From positions 539,395-603,394 of the forward strand of contig JBBHKE010002948.1 of the NCBI GenBank assembly GCA_037447655.1: DNA of 64,000 bases. Direction: 5' to 3'. The stretch comes from Zygnema cylindricum (Eukaryota > Streptophyta > Zygnematophyceae > Zygnematales > Zygnemataceae). Each line of letters begins with the position of its first letter. Positions within the stretch are counted from its first letter, which is position 1. This document shows positions 10,330 through 24,436 of the stretch, piece by piece. Position numbers and translations under genes: made by a program. The notes under the pieces are model-generated. The model was not told the DNA's origin and ran no database searches. It worked only from the letters and a program-made list of their open reading frames with translations.

Positions 10330-10755
10330 AATGAAAACATAACTTAGGGAAAGGGAAAAAAAATATGATGAGAAAGGAAAGAGTGAATTGACACCAAATG
10401 GGAAATTAACATCAGAAGTGGAAAATACTGTGGGTTTAAAAATTATTGAACTCAAGGAAAAACTGACAAAATCTGTTAAGAAAATGAGGCTTAGGAAGAA
10501 AGCTCATAAGAGCAAAAAAAGTCATAAATTTGGAGGAATATGGAAAATAGGAAAGAATACTAGGAAGAGGTAAGAGCAACTAACTGAAAAAAGGATCAAA
10601 ATGAATATGTTGAAAATAAATACTGTTAAGAGAAGTGGCAGATCTATGGAAAAAGACCAAAAATTAGTGAGAAAAATTACACTTCATAGAGGTAATGGGA
10701 AGGGAAACCATGGAAAAATTACAAAATCTATGAACATATCAAGAATTCATAAGAA
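10330..10755 (+). other. E2 internal remnant, lysine-rich
   Basis: A-rich plus-strand sequence with a 61-codon lysine-rich open stretch at 10388-10573 in a different frame from gag. It may be the decayed continuation of the element. No enzyme motif is seen. Confidence 0.4.
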
Positions 10756-11720
10756 TGTTGTTCTATGACTACCGGTACAGGTGAAGTTGCAGCACTAGTG
10801 GTAGAATTAGACATAACTTACACAGAAGCTTACCAAGCAACCAATCAAACAATGATGTTTCACTCACTATAAAACCTGATTCACAAGTAGAAATTACACC
10901 AAATTCAGCATAGAATATCACCAACATACACACTGTCAATTTCCAAAATTACAGCACAATTAAACCAGTAAACCATAAGATATGACATCTGCAAGTTTCA
11001 CAAAAACTGCATTTAGATTTGCATTATCTCAAAACTGGTTACCAAAATATTTCTAAGTCTTAAACTTTTATAAACTCAGTGTCTATCTACTGCTCCTTTT
11101 GACCAATCAAATTGTAGTATCTGAATAGTCGTACTGTACTATAGTACAACAGAATACCTAATATACTTCCAAAGAATCCTATTTCCCACAAACCTAAATC
11201 AAGCATTGTCACACTAAATTTAAATTCACTAAACTCCAGAAATTGTTTGTTCAGGTTTTCTTCATTTGGCGCCTTACACACAATGTTGCTGCTTAGTCAG
11301 CAGTAGTCAAATAAGTCCAACCAGCTGTGGTTAATATTGTACAAATATTTGGAGTGCTTACGAAGTACTTCGTCACATGTGGTCCATACTCAAATCGTAA
11401 CCATTAGTTTAGTTCAAATCGACGTCCTGTATTTATTCTTCACACTTGTTTTCACTGATGTCCGGTATTCCTTTTCGTCCGTTCGATGCGCCGGTTTGAC
11501 TTCTTCCGATGTGTTACATGTGTAAGATTCATTCTGCCTTTTATGTATTCTCTCTCATACTGACGCGTGTCGATCAAACCGCACACTACCCACAAGAGTT
11601 ACTGATCCACTGTCACACTATACAATGTAAGTATTATAACTTCAAAGACCCAAAAATATTCTAAGTTATAAAACTCTCCTCACAACCTTATCTACTGAGG
11701 ATAAAGCTTTGAAACCAACA
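10756..11720 (-). repeat. LTR a of the array (3' LTR of E3)
   Basis: 965 bp. On the minus strand it starts TGTTGGTTTCAAAGC and ends AGAACAACA. It matches the other two LTRs of the array. Confidence 0.85.
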
Positions 11721-11776
11721 CTCCGCTAAAGGTTTAGACTCAGCTATTCACTCAGACCAACAGCTTGTCTACAGAA

Positions 11777-14700
11777 CTAAAATTTGGGTGCAGGCAGAGC
11801 TTTAGTAAGCATGTCTGCAACCATATGTTCACTAGGCAAATAAGAGAGTTTTATGACTCTAGCAAGCACCTTCTCTTCGACAAAATGAAGTCTAGCATCC
11901 ATGTGCTTACTCTTGAAACGGTGGCTGGGATTAGAGGCGATTGTAATTGCTGCCTGGTTGTCACAAGAGATCACCTGAGGACCAGTTTGCATGTATCCCA
12001 ATTCATGCAAAAGTGCCTTCACCCATAAGAGTTCCTTGAGGGCAGAGCTCGCAGCCATATATTCCGATTCCATTGTTGACTGAGCTGTGACCTTTTGAAG
12101 TTTGGTGCTCCAGTAGCAAGTTCCATTTCCAATCTACAAAACAAAACCCGTAGTAGATTTTCTGCTGGGCATGTCACCATAGCTAGCATCGCTCCAAGTT
12201 TGCAATTTTACTTCTCCTCCTCCAAAAACAAGCTTGAGATTTCGAGTTCCTCCCAGGTATCTCAGAACTCTCTTTGCAGCCTCCCAGTCTGCCTTTTTCG
12301 GATTCTGCAGACTTCTACTTAAAGAGCCAACAGCAGCTGCAATGTTAGGCCTTGTGCAGTTCATAAAATATATGAGGCTACCGACTACCTGCCTGTATGG
12401 TTTTGATGCCATAAAGTCCTCCTCCCCTAACTCTAGGCTCTCAATGACTAGAATTCCTGAATTAAAGTCACTTCCCTCTAATTTCTGTCAAAATTCCATG
12501 GAGGTTACACACCCTTTTACTTCCTTCATTTCAAATTTTTCAAGCATGGAACCTAAGGCTTCCTTTTGAGTTAACATTATCTTTCTTTTATTTCTATCTC
12601 TCTCTACTTGTATCCCTAATATATATTTGGTTTCACCAAGATCCTTCATCTCAAATTTGGAGTTTAAGGCTCCCTTAATACGATTTATTTCATCCATAGA
12701 TTTGCTGATAAGCAGCAGATCATCTACATATAGAGCAATATACAGTATCCCATCATTTCCTTTTAGAACATACACAGAATGATCTGAATTTAATATTTTA
12801 AAGCCTAGTCCAGTTAGGAACTCATCCAACTTCAAGTTTCATTGTCTAAGGGCTTGATTCAGCCCATACAAAGATTTCAGCAGTTTACAAACTAGTTTTT
12901 CCTTTCTTGTCTCTTCATGCATTTCTGGTTGCTTCATATAGATTGTTTCTTTAAGCTCTCGATGAAGAAAAGTTATCTTAACATCCATTTGATGAACTTC
13001 TATATTTTCAATTGCAGCTAGACTTAACAGAATTCTGACAGTTGGAAACCTTACCACCGGAGAGAAGGTTTCCTCAAAATCAATTCCCTCCTTCTGATTG
13101 TAACCCTTTCCCACAAGTCTGGCTTTGTATCTCTTGATTAAATCATCCGGATTTAACTTAACTTTGAACACCCATTTGCTGCCAATAGCTTTCCGGGCCG
13201 GAGGAAGATCAACTAACTCCCACGTTTGAGCCTCCATTATCGATTTCATCTCGTCATTCGCTGCCTCAATCCAGTGAGTTCTTTCGGTTGATAGGAAGGC
13301 CTCCAGGATGGTCAAAGGTTCTCCGAAGCTGAAGAAAATTCAAAATGGGAACCTGAGTGCAGACGGTTGTTGGATCTCCTTCCCCCCGGAAATTTTGAGG
13401 CGGAGACCGATGGTTGTCGTGCGTATTTGTCTGTCTTGTAATCTGTCGTGCGTTCCTTGTTTGTCTTATAATCTGCCGTGGCTGCCCCTGGAGCCTCTCA
13501 GTCTGCTCATACTGAGGTTGTACATGATCCTACTGATCAAAAGAAACTTGCTCTGCAATAGGTTGTTGAACCACTGGAAAGTAAATGGTTTTGAGAGTAT
13601 CAAAAATGACATATTTCTAAGATTTCATTTCAGCCTGTTTGTCAGTCATTGTAAATAGATCTGCTGAATCTCCTTCATCTTTTATAAGAACATTTTTGGA
13701 CACCACAATCTTGTCCTTTCTAGAACATATACCATATACCCTTTTAATAATCATCATACCCCATGAGGATTCCCGGTAACCCATTTGGCTCTATTTTCCA
13801 CGTAGACTGAGAAGTATATAAGATAAAGCATTTACCCCCAAACACTTTGAAATGACCGACCTGGGGTTTTCTACTTGTCCATGTTTTAAAAGGTGTTGTG
13901 CTAACCGATCTGGACCCAAGTCTATTTTTGATATACACTGCACAATTTAAGGCCTCAGCCTAGAATTTCATATCTATACTTTTATCAGCAAGCATAGATC
14001 TAGCACACTCTGTAACTGTTCTATTTAACCTCTCTGAAACACCATTTTGTTAAGGTGTGTAAGGAACAGTCAGCTGACGACTGATGCCTTCATCCAAAAG
14101 AAACTTTTTAAATTCATTTGACATATACTCGCCTCCATTATCCGATCTGAGTTTCAAAATTGAAGTACCATGTAGCTTTTCCGCCCAAGCTTTGTAGTGT
14201 TTGAAGTGTGAAAAAGCCTCACTTTTCTCTTTCCTGAAATACACTTTAGTATATATGGAAAAATCATCAGTAAAAGTCACCATGAAGCGGACCCCCCCAG
14301 CAGATGGAATCTGAGCCGGGCCCAACACATTATAATGAACGAGCTGTAACACCTTCGTTGATCTGTGCTCTGATTCTTGTGGAAAAGGCAGCTTGTGAAT
14401 CTTACCCAAATAGCAGCCATCACATGTTTTAGCTGGTTGATCTGTTAAAGTAACACCCTCTATTTTGCCAGATTTCACCATTTTGTTCAAGCTATCATAA
14501 TTAACATGGCCTAGCCTTTTATGCCATAACTCATTCTCAAACATTACACTTGAGTAGAGAACATCATTTTCCTTAGAATCTGCCATATCCATACGATACA
14601 TTTTTCTTTTATCTCTAGTTCCTGTGACTACTACTTTTCCTAACTTGCTTACAACTTGTCTACCCCCTTTAAGGGTTACTTCAAATCCTTTGCTTTTAAC

Positions 14701-15982
14701 TAGAGACTTAGAAAACAGATTCTTTTTTAAGTGTAAAACATATAAGACATTGTGTAAAGTTCTTTTAACCGACTTGCCTCTTATATCAACCAGCAATGAA
14801 ACATCACCCTAAGCAGAAGTCTGGACACTCATGCCACAGGCATAGTATAAATTCTTTGCAGGTGTACTCTAGAGAGTAGTAATAAGGCCTTTGTTCCAAC
14901 ACATGTGAGCCGAGGCTCCCGTGTGCATGATCCACCCGGCGTCCTTTGACCCTTCCATCACCGCCGCCATCGCAAATAACTCTGAAGTATCCTGCTCATC
15001 GAGACCAGGGGACTCATCTTCCTGAGTTATAGATGAAGAAAACAATTGAGGTGTTTTGTAAACGATTACTATAAAAGCCCTGATTAAACTGACTTTGCTG
15101 CCACTCTGGCCTATATAAACCAGTTTCATTTGCCTTTTTGAGCTTATGACAGTACCGATATCCATGACCTTTCTCTGAACAGTAAAAGCATGTAGTAAAA
15201 GACTGCCTATTTTGCCCTTGATTAAACGGATTAAACTGTCCTAGATTCCCAAATCCCTGATTTCTGAGCTGAGTAAACTGATTCTGAGCTGTTAAACTGA
15301 TTCTTTGACTGATTAAACTCTCCTCCTCTGTCAAAATTTGTGTTAAAAGCCTCTACTTGCTTTTCTCCATTTAGCATTTTTGAGGTAGACTCTTCTTCCA
15401 AAATAATATTGATAGCTAACTGAAGTGTCCAGCTAGACTTATCATGCTTTTTCAATTCAACATATGCATCTTTCATACTGCTAGGAAGACCTCTAATGAT
15501 TAAAGCAGCCTGTTGAAGCTCTGGGAAAGAGCCAGCAGCACACGCATGAGAATCAATTAGAGTTCGAAAATTGTCAGTACATTCCGCCATCGTTCCCCCG
15601 AGTATGTGTAATCCCAACTTTTTCTTGCCAACAAAAACTCCTCCTGGACATTCGCCTTCTCATAAGACGATTTAAGGGAAGTCCAAATATCAATTGCCTT
15701 CTTCATTTTGATTCGAGACATAACCATGTTCTCCGAAAGGCAAAGCTTCAGAGCGTTCTGAGCTGACAAATTTGTCTTCACCCATGATGGATCAGCTTCA
15801 TCAAGAGATCCATCTATCACTTCCAGCAAACCTGCAGTTTCAAAATATGACTCAACCATATCCGCCCAGTAAGCATACTTCTGCCCATTAAAGACAAGTA
15901 TTCTTGGAGACAGGCCCATAACCTGTTGTTCTATGACTACCGGTATAGGTGGAGCTGCAGCAGTAGTGGTAGAAGTAGACAT
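11777..15982 (-). pseudogene. E3 copia Gag-Pol, many frameshifts and stops
   Basis: Domains in copia order on the minus strand: Gag from a start inside the LTR (15982, MSTSTTTAAAPPIPVVIEQ), UBN2-type core, zinc knuckle CFYCSEKGHGYRYC (about 15160-15205); protease with MHTGASAHMC where D is expected (catalytic Asp to His, codon GAC to CAC compared with E4); GAG-pre-integrase ELWHKRLGHVNYDSL; integrase with the first Asp changed (HYNVLGP for HSDVLGP), second site RSDNGGEY and third NGVSERL; RT with YVDDLL (about 12715-12735); RNase H ending in the usual copia KSKHMD...ADMLTKALP signature. Pieces lie in several frames. It cannot make an active product. Confidence 0.85.
15914..15923 (-). promoter_or_regulatory. 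Half-tRNA primer-binding site of E3
   Basis: On the minus strand GGTTATGGGC begins directly after the LTR end CAACA. It equals the complement of the anticodon stem-loop of initiator tRNA-Met (GCCCATAACC), not the tRNA 3' end. It also encodes V-M-G of Gag. Confidence 0.7.
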
Positions 15983-17713
15983 AACTTACACAAAAGCTAA
16001 CCAAGAAACCAATCACACACTGATGTTTCACTCACTATAAAACCTGATCCACAAATACAAATTACACCAAATTCAGCATAGAATATCACCAGCATACACA
16101 CTGTCAATTCCCAAAATTACATCACAATTGAACCAGTAAACCATAAGATATGACATCTGCAACTTTCACAAAAACTGCATTCAGATTTGCATTATCTCAA
16201 ACCTGGTTGTCAAAACATTTCTAAGTCCTAAATTTTTATACACTGAGTGCCTATCTATTGATCCTTTTGACCAATCATATTGTAGTATCTGAATAGTCGC
16301 ACTGTACTATAGTGCGACAAAGTACCTAATGTACTTCCAAAAAATCTTGTTTGCCACTAACCTAAATCACGCAGTGTCACACTAAATTTAAATTCACTAA
16401 ACTCCATAAACCGTTTGTTCAGGTTTTCTTCATTTGGCGGCGTACACACAATGTTGCTGCTTAGTTAGTGTTGTTTTGAAAAGTCTGTTTCATGCGTAAC
16501 TGCTAATTAGATTTAATATGGAGGTTTGAATAGATTCACGGATTGGGGGAGCGAACGGATTGATAATTAAAGTTACGTAAAATACTCATTGAGTGGAGGG
16601 AACAAGCAATGACAAATGGACGGCGGATCGCGAAGCGATCCAATGTAAAATAAACGGAATGTTGAAATAGGCGCCGCCGGTACGGAGCAGCTGCGACCCA
16701 GTTAAGTCAACGCAGTTGCGGCTATTTTTATGATACGTACGGAAAAGCGCAGCCAGCGCAACTAGCGTAGCTTCGGATAATATGAATAGGATAGATTTGA
16801 AGTAATAATGATTAAACGATAGTGGTAGCTTAGTAGTTGCTTAGTGGGTAGCTCTAGTTTTATGACGTACGAAGAGTACGGTGTAAATATTATGTACAAC
16901 AGAGGTTTGTCCTTTTGACTAGTTAGGTTATTAGAGTAGATACAGTAACGGATGGTATGCCTCCGTACTCTGAGTATAAACTTGCAGGACTTAGTTTCAT
17001 TGTATTACAGTATCTCTGTAAGATTCTGTGAACAGTCTAAGTGGCTAGTTTGTGAAGCTGTCAGCTACATTTGGGAAACTCTGGAGCTTATAACTTCTAG
17101 ATGCCTTCGTGGATTTGGCTGTAACTTTGAGAGTTTACAGTGTATATGATATACTGCATATTGGTGCAGTTTGAGATCATTTTGTTTATTGTGGAGTAAT
17201 CTGTGTCGTCTGAAACACAGCTGTTTTTTAGGTAGTCTGTGGGTGTTTCTGTGAGTAATCCATGGCTGAAATAAGCTATGGACAACAGTTAGCAGTAGTC
17301 AAATAAGTCCAACCGGTTGTGGTTAATCTTGTACGAATATTTGGAGTGCTTACGGAGTACTTCGTCACCTGTGGTCCACACTCAAATTGTAACCGTTAGT
17401 TCAGTTCAAATCAACGTCCTATATTTATTCTTCACACTTGTTTTCCCAGATGTTCGGTATTCCTTTTCGTCTGTCCGATGCGCCGGTTTAACTTCTTTCG
17501 ATGTGTTACATGTGTCAAGATTCATTCCGCCTTTTCTGTATTGTCCCTCATACTGACGCGTGTCTATCAGACGGTACACTACACTCCATAGTTACTCATC
17601 CACTGTCACACTATACAAGGTAAGTATTACAATTTCAAAGACCCAAAAATATTTTAAGTTATAAACCTCCCCTCACAGCCTTATCTACTGAGGATAAAGC
17701 TTTGAAACCAACA
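15924..17713 (-). repeat. Central LTR b, interrupted by a solo LTR
   Basis: Two pieces, 15924-16468 and 17293-17713, together about 966 bp, matching LTR a. The 5 bp GTTAG is duplicated around the insertion. It serves as 5' LTR of E3 and 3' LTR of E4. Confidence 0.85.
16469..17287 (+). mobile_element. Solo LTR of the E2 family
   Basis: 819 bp, starting TGTTGTTTTGAAAA and ending GGACAACA like the LTR at 8003-9119 but about 300 bp shorter through internal deletions. It is flanked by an exact 5-bp duplication GTTAG (16464-16468 and 17288-17292). There is no internal region, so it is the product of LTR-LTR recombination after insertion. Confidence 0.85.
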
Positions 17714-17773
17714 CTCCCCTAAAGGTTTAGACTCAGCTATTCACTCAGACCAATATCTTGTCTACATAATTGT

Positions 17774-20700
17774 AATTTAGGTGCAGGCAAAGTTTTAGTA
17801 AGCATGTCTGCAACCATGTGTTCATCAGGCAAATAAGACAGTTTTATGACTCTAGCAAGCACCTTCTCTCTTCCCCAAAATGAAGTCTGACATCCATGTG
17901 CTTACTCTTGAAGTGGTGGCGGGGATTAGAGGCGATTGCAATTGCTGCCTAGTTGTCACACCAGATCACTTGAGGACCAGTTTGCATGTATCCCAATTCC
18001 TGCAAAAGTGCCTTCAACCATAGTAGTTCCTTGAGGGCAGAGCTTGCTGCCATATAATCCGATTCCATTGTTGACTGAGCTGTGACCTTTTGAAGTTTGC
18101 TGCTCCAGCAACAAGTTCCATTTCCAATCTGCAAAACAAAACTTGTAGTAGATTTTATGCTGGGCATGTCACCATAGCTAGCATCGCTCCAAGTTTGTAG
18201 TTTTACTTCTCCTCCTACAAGAAAAAGCTTGAGATTTCGAGTTCCTCCCATGTATCTCAGAACTCTCTTTGCAGCCTCCCAGTCTGCCTTTTTCGGATTT
18301 TGCAGACTTCTACTTAAAGAGCCAACAGCAGCTGCAATGTCAGGCCTCGTGCAATTCATAAAATATATGAGGCTACCGACTACCTCCCTGTATGGTTTTG
18401 ATGCCATAAAATCCTCCTCCCCTAACTCTATGCTCTCACTGATTAGAATTCATGAATCAGAGTCACTTCCCTCTAATTTCTGCCGGAATTCCATTGGAGT
18501 TACACACCCTTTTACTTCTTTCATTTCAATTTTTTCAAGCATTGAACCTATGGCTTCCTTTTGAGTTAACATTATATGTCTCTTATTTCTATCTCTCTCT
18601 ACTTGTATCCCTAATATATATTTGGCTTCACCAAGATCCTTCATCTCAAATCAGGAGTTTAAGGCTCTCTTAATACGATTTATTTCATCCATAGATTTGC
18701 TGATTAGCAGCAGATCATCTACATATACAGCAATATAGAGTATCCCATCATTTCTTTGTAGAACATACACAGAGTGATCTGAACTTAATCTTTTAAAGCC
18801 TAGTCCAGTTAGGAACTCATCCAACTTCAAGTTCCAATGTCTAGGGGCTTGTTTCAGCCCATATAAGGATTTCAACAGTTTACAAACTAATCTTTCCTTT
18901 CCTGTCTCTTCGTACATTTCTGGTTGCTTCATATAAATAGTTTCTTCAAGCTCTCCATGAAGAAAAGCAGTTTTAACATCCATTTGATGAACTTCCATAT
19001 TTTCAATTGCAACTAGACTTAACAGAATTCGACAGTTGGAAACCTTACCACCGGAGAGAAGGTTTCCTAAAAATGATTTCCCTCCTTGTGATTGTAACCC
19101 TTTGCCACAAGTCTGGCTTTGTATCTCTCGATTCTTCCATCCGGATTTAGCTTAACTTTGAACAACCATTTGCTGCCAATAGCTGTCCGGTCCGGAGGAA
19201 GATCAACTAACTCCCACGTTTGAGCCTCCATTATCGATTTCATCTCGTCATTTGCTGCCTCAATCCAGTGAGTTCTTTTGGTTGATGAGAAGGCCTCCCG
19301 GATGGTCAGAGGTTCTCCCAAAGTTGAAGAAAATGCAAAATGGGAACCTGATTGCAGACGGCTGCTAGATCTCCTTCCCCCTTGAAATTCTGAGGCGGAG
19401 ACCGATGGCTGTCGTGCGTTCTTTGTCTATCTTGTAACTTGCCTTGACTCCTCCTGGAGCCTCTCAGCCTGCTCATGCTGAGGTTGTACATGATCCTGTT
19501 GATCAGAAGAAACTTGCTCTGCAATAGGATGTTGAACCACTGGAAAGTTAGTGGCTTTGAGAGTATCAAAAATGATATATTCCTGAGATTTAATTTCACC
19601 CTGTTTGTCAGTCATTATAAATAGATCTGCTGAATCTCCTTCATCTTTTACAATAACATTTCTGGAAACCATAATCTTGTCCTTTTCTAGAACATATACC
19701 TTATACCCTTTTGAATAATCATCATACCCCATGAGGATTCTTGGTAACCCTTTTGGCTCCATTTTCCACGTAGACTGAGAAGTATTTAAGATAAAGCATT
19801 TACTCCCAAACACTTTAAAATGACCGACCTGGGGTTTTCTTCCTGTCCATAGTTCAAAAGGTGTTGTGCTAATCGATCTGGACCCAAGTCTATTTTTGAT
19901 ATACACCGCACAATTTAGGGCCTCAGCCCAGAATTTCATATCTATACTTTTATCAGCAAGCATAGATCTAGCACACTCTGTTACTGTTCTATTTAACCTC
20001 TTTGAAACACCATTTTGTTGAAGTGTGTAAGGAACAGTTAGCTGACGACTGATGCCTTCATCCAATAGAAACTTTTTAAATTCATTTGACATATACTCGC
20101 CTCCATTATCCGATCTGAGTTCCAAAATTGAAGTACCATGGAGTTTTTCCGCCCAAGCTTTGTAGTGTTTAAAGTGGGAAAAAACCTCACTTTTTTCTTT
20201 CATGAAATATACATTAGTATATCTGGAAAAATCATCAGTAAAAGTCACCATGAAGGGAACCCCTTCAGCAGATGGTATTTGAGCCGGGCCCAACACATCA
20301 GAATGAACGAGCTGTAAGACCTCCGTTGATCGGTGCTCCGATTCTTGTGGAAAAGGCAGCTTGTGAATCTTCCCCAAAGAGCAGCCATCACATGTTTTAA
20401 CTGGCTGATCTGTTAAAGTAACACCTTCTATTTTGCCAAATTTCACCATTTTGTTCAAGTTGTCTTAATTAACATGTCCTAGCCTTTTATGCCATAACTC
20501 ATTCTCAGACATTATACTTGAGTAGAGAACATCATTTTCTTTAGAATCTGCCATATCCATACAATACATTTTGCTTTTATCTCTAGTTCCTGTGACTGCT
20601 ACTTTTCCTAGCTTGCTTACAACCAGTCTACCCCCCTTAAGGGTTACTTCAAAACCTTTGCTTTCAACTAGAGACGTAGAAAACAGATTCTTTTTGATGT

Positions 20701-21929
20701 CTGGAACATACAAGACATTGTGTAAAGTTCTCTCCACCGACTTGCCTCCTATATCTACCAGTAATGAAACATCACCCTGAGCAGAAGCCTGGACACTCAT
20801 GCCACAGGCATAGAATATATTCTTTGCAGGTGTATTCTGGAGAGTAGTAAAAAGGGCTTTGTTCCAACACATGTGAGCCGAAGCTCCCGTGTCCATGATC
20901 CACCCGGCGTCCTTTGACCCTTCCATCGCCGCCGCCATGGCAAATAAATCCGATGTATCGTGCTCATCGAGACCAGAGGATTCATCTTCTTGAGTTACAG
21001 ATGAAGAAAACAGTGAGTTGTTTTGCAAACGATTACCACAAAAGCCCTGATTAAACTGACTTTGCTGCCACCCTGGCCTATATAAACCAGTTTCATTTGC
21101 CTTTTTGAGCTTATGACAGTACCGATATCCATGGTGTTTCTCCGAACAGTAAAAGCATGTTGTAAAAGACTGCCTATTTTGCCCTTGATTAAACTGATTA
21201 AACTGTCCTGGATTCCTAGGACCCTGATTTTTGAGCTGATAAAATTGATTCTTTGACTGTTTAAACTGTCCTCTTCTGTCAAAATCTGTGTTAAAAGCTT
21301 CTACTTGCTTTTCTCCATTTAGCATTTTTGATGTAGACTCTTCTTCCAAAATAATATTGATAGCTAACTGAAGTGTTCAGCTAGACTTATCATGCCTTTT
21401 CAATTCGGCAGATGCATCTTTCATACTGCTAGGAAGACCTCTAATGACTAAAGCAGCCTGTTGAAACTCTGGGAAAGAGCCACCAGCACACGCATGAGAA
21501 TCAATAAGAGTTCGAAAGTTGTCAGTATATTCCGCCACGTTCCTCCTGAGTATTTGTAATCCCAGATTTTTCTTGCCAACAAAAGCTCCTCCTGAACATT
21601 CGCCTTCTCATAAGAGGATTTGAGGGAAGTCCAAATATCAATCGCCTCCTTCATTTTGATATGAGACATAACCATGTTCTCTGAAAGGCGAAGCTCAGAG
21701 CGTTCCGAGCTGACGAATTTTTCTTCGCCCATGATGGATCAGCTTCATCAAGAGATCCATCTATCACTTCCAACAAACCTGTAGTTTCAAAATATGACTC
21801 AACCATATCCGCCCAGTAAGCATACTTCTGCCCATTAAAGACTGGTATTCTTCGAGACAGGCCCATAACCTGTTGTTCTATGACTACCGGTACACGTGGA
21901 GCTGCAGCAGTAGTGGTAGAATTAGACAT
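17774..21929 (-). pseudogene. E4 copia Gag-Pol, stops and frameshifts
   Basis: Close relative of E3. Gag starts in the LTR at 21929 (MSNSTTTAAAPRVPVVIEQ); zinc knuckle CFYCSEKHHGYRYC; protease with intact MDTGASAHMC; pre-integrase ELWHKRLGHVN; integrase with HSDVLGP and RSDNGGEY but NGVSKRL, so the catalytic Glu is Lys (GAG to AAG compared with E3); RT with YVDDLL; RNase H. The RT-RNase H frame (18998 to about 17774) is one frame with three stops, among them TGA at 18651-18653 (Arg codon CGA) and a TAG replacing the Gln of CDNQAAI near 17948. A 1-bp deletion near 19030, absent from E3, shifts the frame upstream of RT. Not functional. Confidence 0.85.
21861..21870 (-). promoter_or_regulatory. 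Half-tRNA primer-binding site of E4
   Basis: GGTTATGGGC on the minus strand directly follows the LTR end, as in E3, E5 and E6. Confidence 0.7.
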
Positions 21930-22825
21930 AACTTACACAGAAGCTAACGAAGAACCCAATCAAACACTGATGTTTCACTCACTATAAAACGTGATCCACA
22001 TGTACAAATTACACCAAATTCAGCATACAATATCACCAGTATACACACTCACAATTCCCAAAATTACAGCACAATTGAACTAGTAAACCATAAGATATGA
22101 CATCTGCAAGTTTCACAAAAACTGCATTCAAATTTGCATTATCTCAAAACTGGTTGATTAAATTTTTCTAAGTCCTAAACTTTTATACACTGAGTGTGTA
22201 TCTACTGATCCTTTTGACCAATCAGATTGAATAGTCGTGCAGTACTATAGTACGACAGAGTACCTAAGGTACTTCCAAAAAATCTATTTTTCCACTAACC
22301 TAAATCGAGCAGTGTCACACTAAATTTAAATTCGCTAAACTCCAGAAAAGGTTTGTTGAGGTTTTCTTCATTTGATGCCGTACACCCAATGTTGCTGCTT
22401 AGTCAGCAGTAGTCAAATAAGTCCAACCGGCTGTGGTTAATCTTGTACGAATATTTGGAGTGCTTACGGAGTACTTCGTCACCTGTGGTCCACACTTAAA
22501 TCGTAACCGTTAGTTCAGTTCAAATCGACGTCCTATATTTATTCTTCACACTTGCTTTCCCAGATGTCCGGTATTCCTTTCGTCCGTCTGATGCGCCGGT
22601 TTGACTTTGTTCGATGTGTTACATGTGTCAAGATTCATTCCGCCTTTTCTGTATTGTTTCTCATACAGACGCGTGTCTATCAGACCGTACGCTACACTCA
22701 GAGTTACTCTTCTACTGTCACACTATACAAGGTAAGTATTACAACTTCAAGGACCCAAAAATATTATAAGTTATAAACCTCCCCTCACAGCCTTATCTAC
22801 TGAGGATAAAGCTTTGAAAGCAACA
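21871..22825 (-). repeat. LTR c of the array (5' LTR of E4)
   Basis: 955 bp, minus-strand start TGTTGCTTTCAAAGC and end AGAACAACA. It matches LTRs a and b. Confidence 0.85.
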
Positions 22826-22830
22826 ATGGG

Positions 22831-23115
22831 GACCTGCCACGTGTGAATCTGTTGACTTTTTTGGCAAAAGTTGCCAAAAGAGCCATTTCGGGATGTCGGC
22901 GCTCACGCTGGCCATCCGCTTGTATTTTCTCATTCGAAGTCGTCCGTTCGATTCTGGCGGCTCGCAGAATGCTATTTGGCGTCCGTTGTACTTTGTGGCC
23001 GCCATCCCTTTACCGTTCCATGTTCACCAGTTTGTCGGTCCAATCCTGTAAGTTGCCCTAAAATTTTTGTTTAGTTTATCGGCCAACGTTTATGTGCTAC
23101 GCTGTCCGCCACCGG
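22831..23115 (+). repeat. LTR-like block, copy of 1281-1575
   Basis: Directly after LTR c, the sequence from GACCTGCCACGTGTG to about 23115 is homologous to 1281-1575. It carries the G-box CCACGTGT. It looks like a piece of an old solo LTR; neither end can be placed. Confidence 0.5.

Positions 23116-24436
<1,321 letters not shown>

Larger units (their letters stand above)
8003..10755 (+). mobile_element. LTR retrotransposon E2, 3' end missing
   Basis: A 5' LTR followed by a gag frame and a lysine-rich tail, cut at 10755 by the first LTR of the E3/E4 array. No pol domain and no 3' LTR are present at this locus. The internal region starts AGTTATGGCC, a worn version of the GGTTATGGGC site seen in E3 to E6. 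Either a gag-only element or an autonomous one that lost its pol with the 3' end. Confidence 0.65.
10756..22825 (-). mobile_element. Tandem copia array E3-E4 sharing a central LTR
   Basis: Three LTR copies in the same orientation (10756-11720; 15924-17713 interrupted; 21871-22825) alternate with two full-length minus-strand copia internal regions. The outer flanks do not match (AAGAA at 10751-10755, ATGGG at 22826-22830), so this is not one simple insertion. Unequal or ectopic recombination between LTRs of two related elements explains both the shared LTR and the mismatched flanks. Both internal regions are decayed. Confidence 0.85.

Noticed and set aside
16469-17287. Independent gene region between E3 and E4
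   Set aside because: It is a solo LTR with a GTTAG target duplication; its short open frames are chance.
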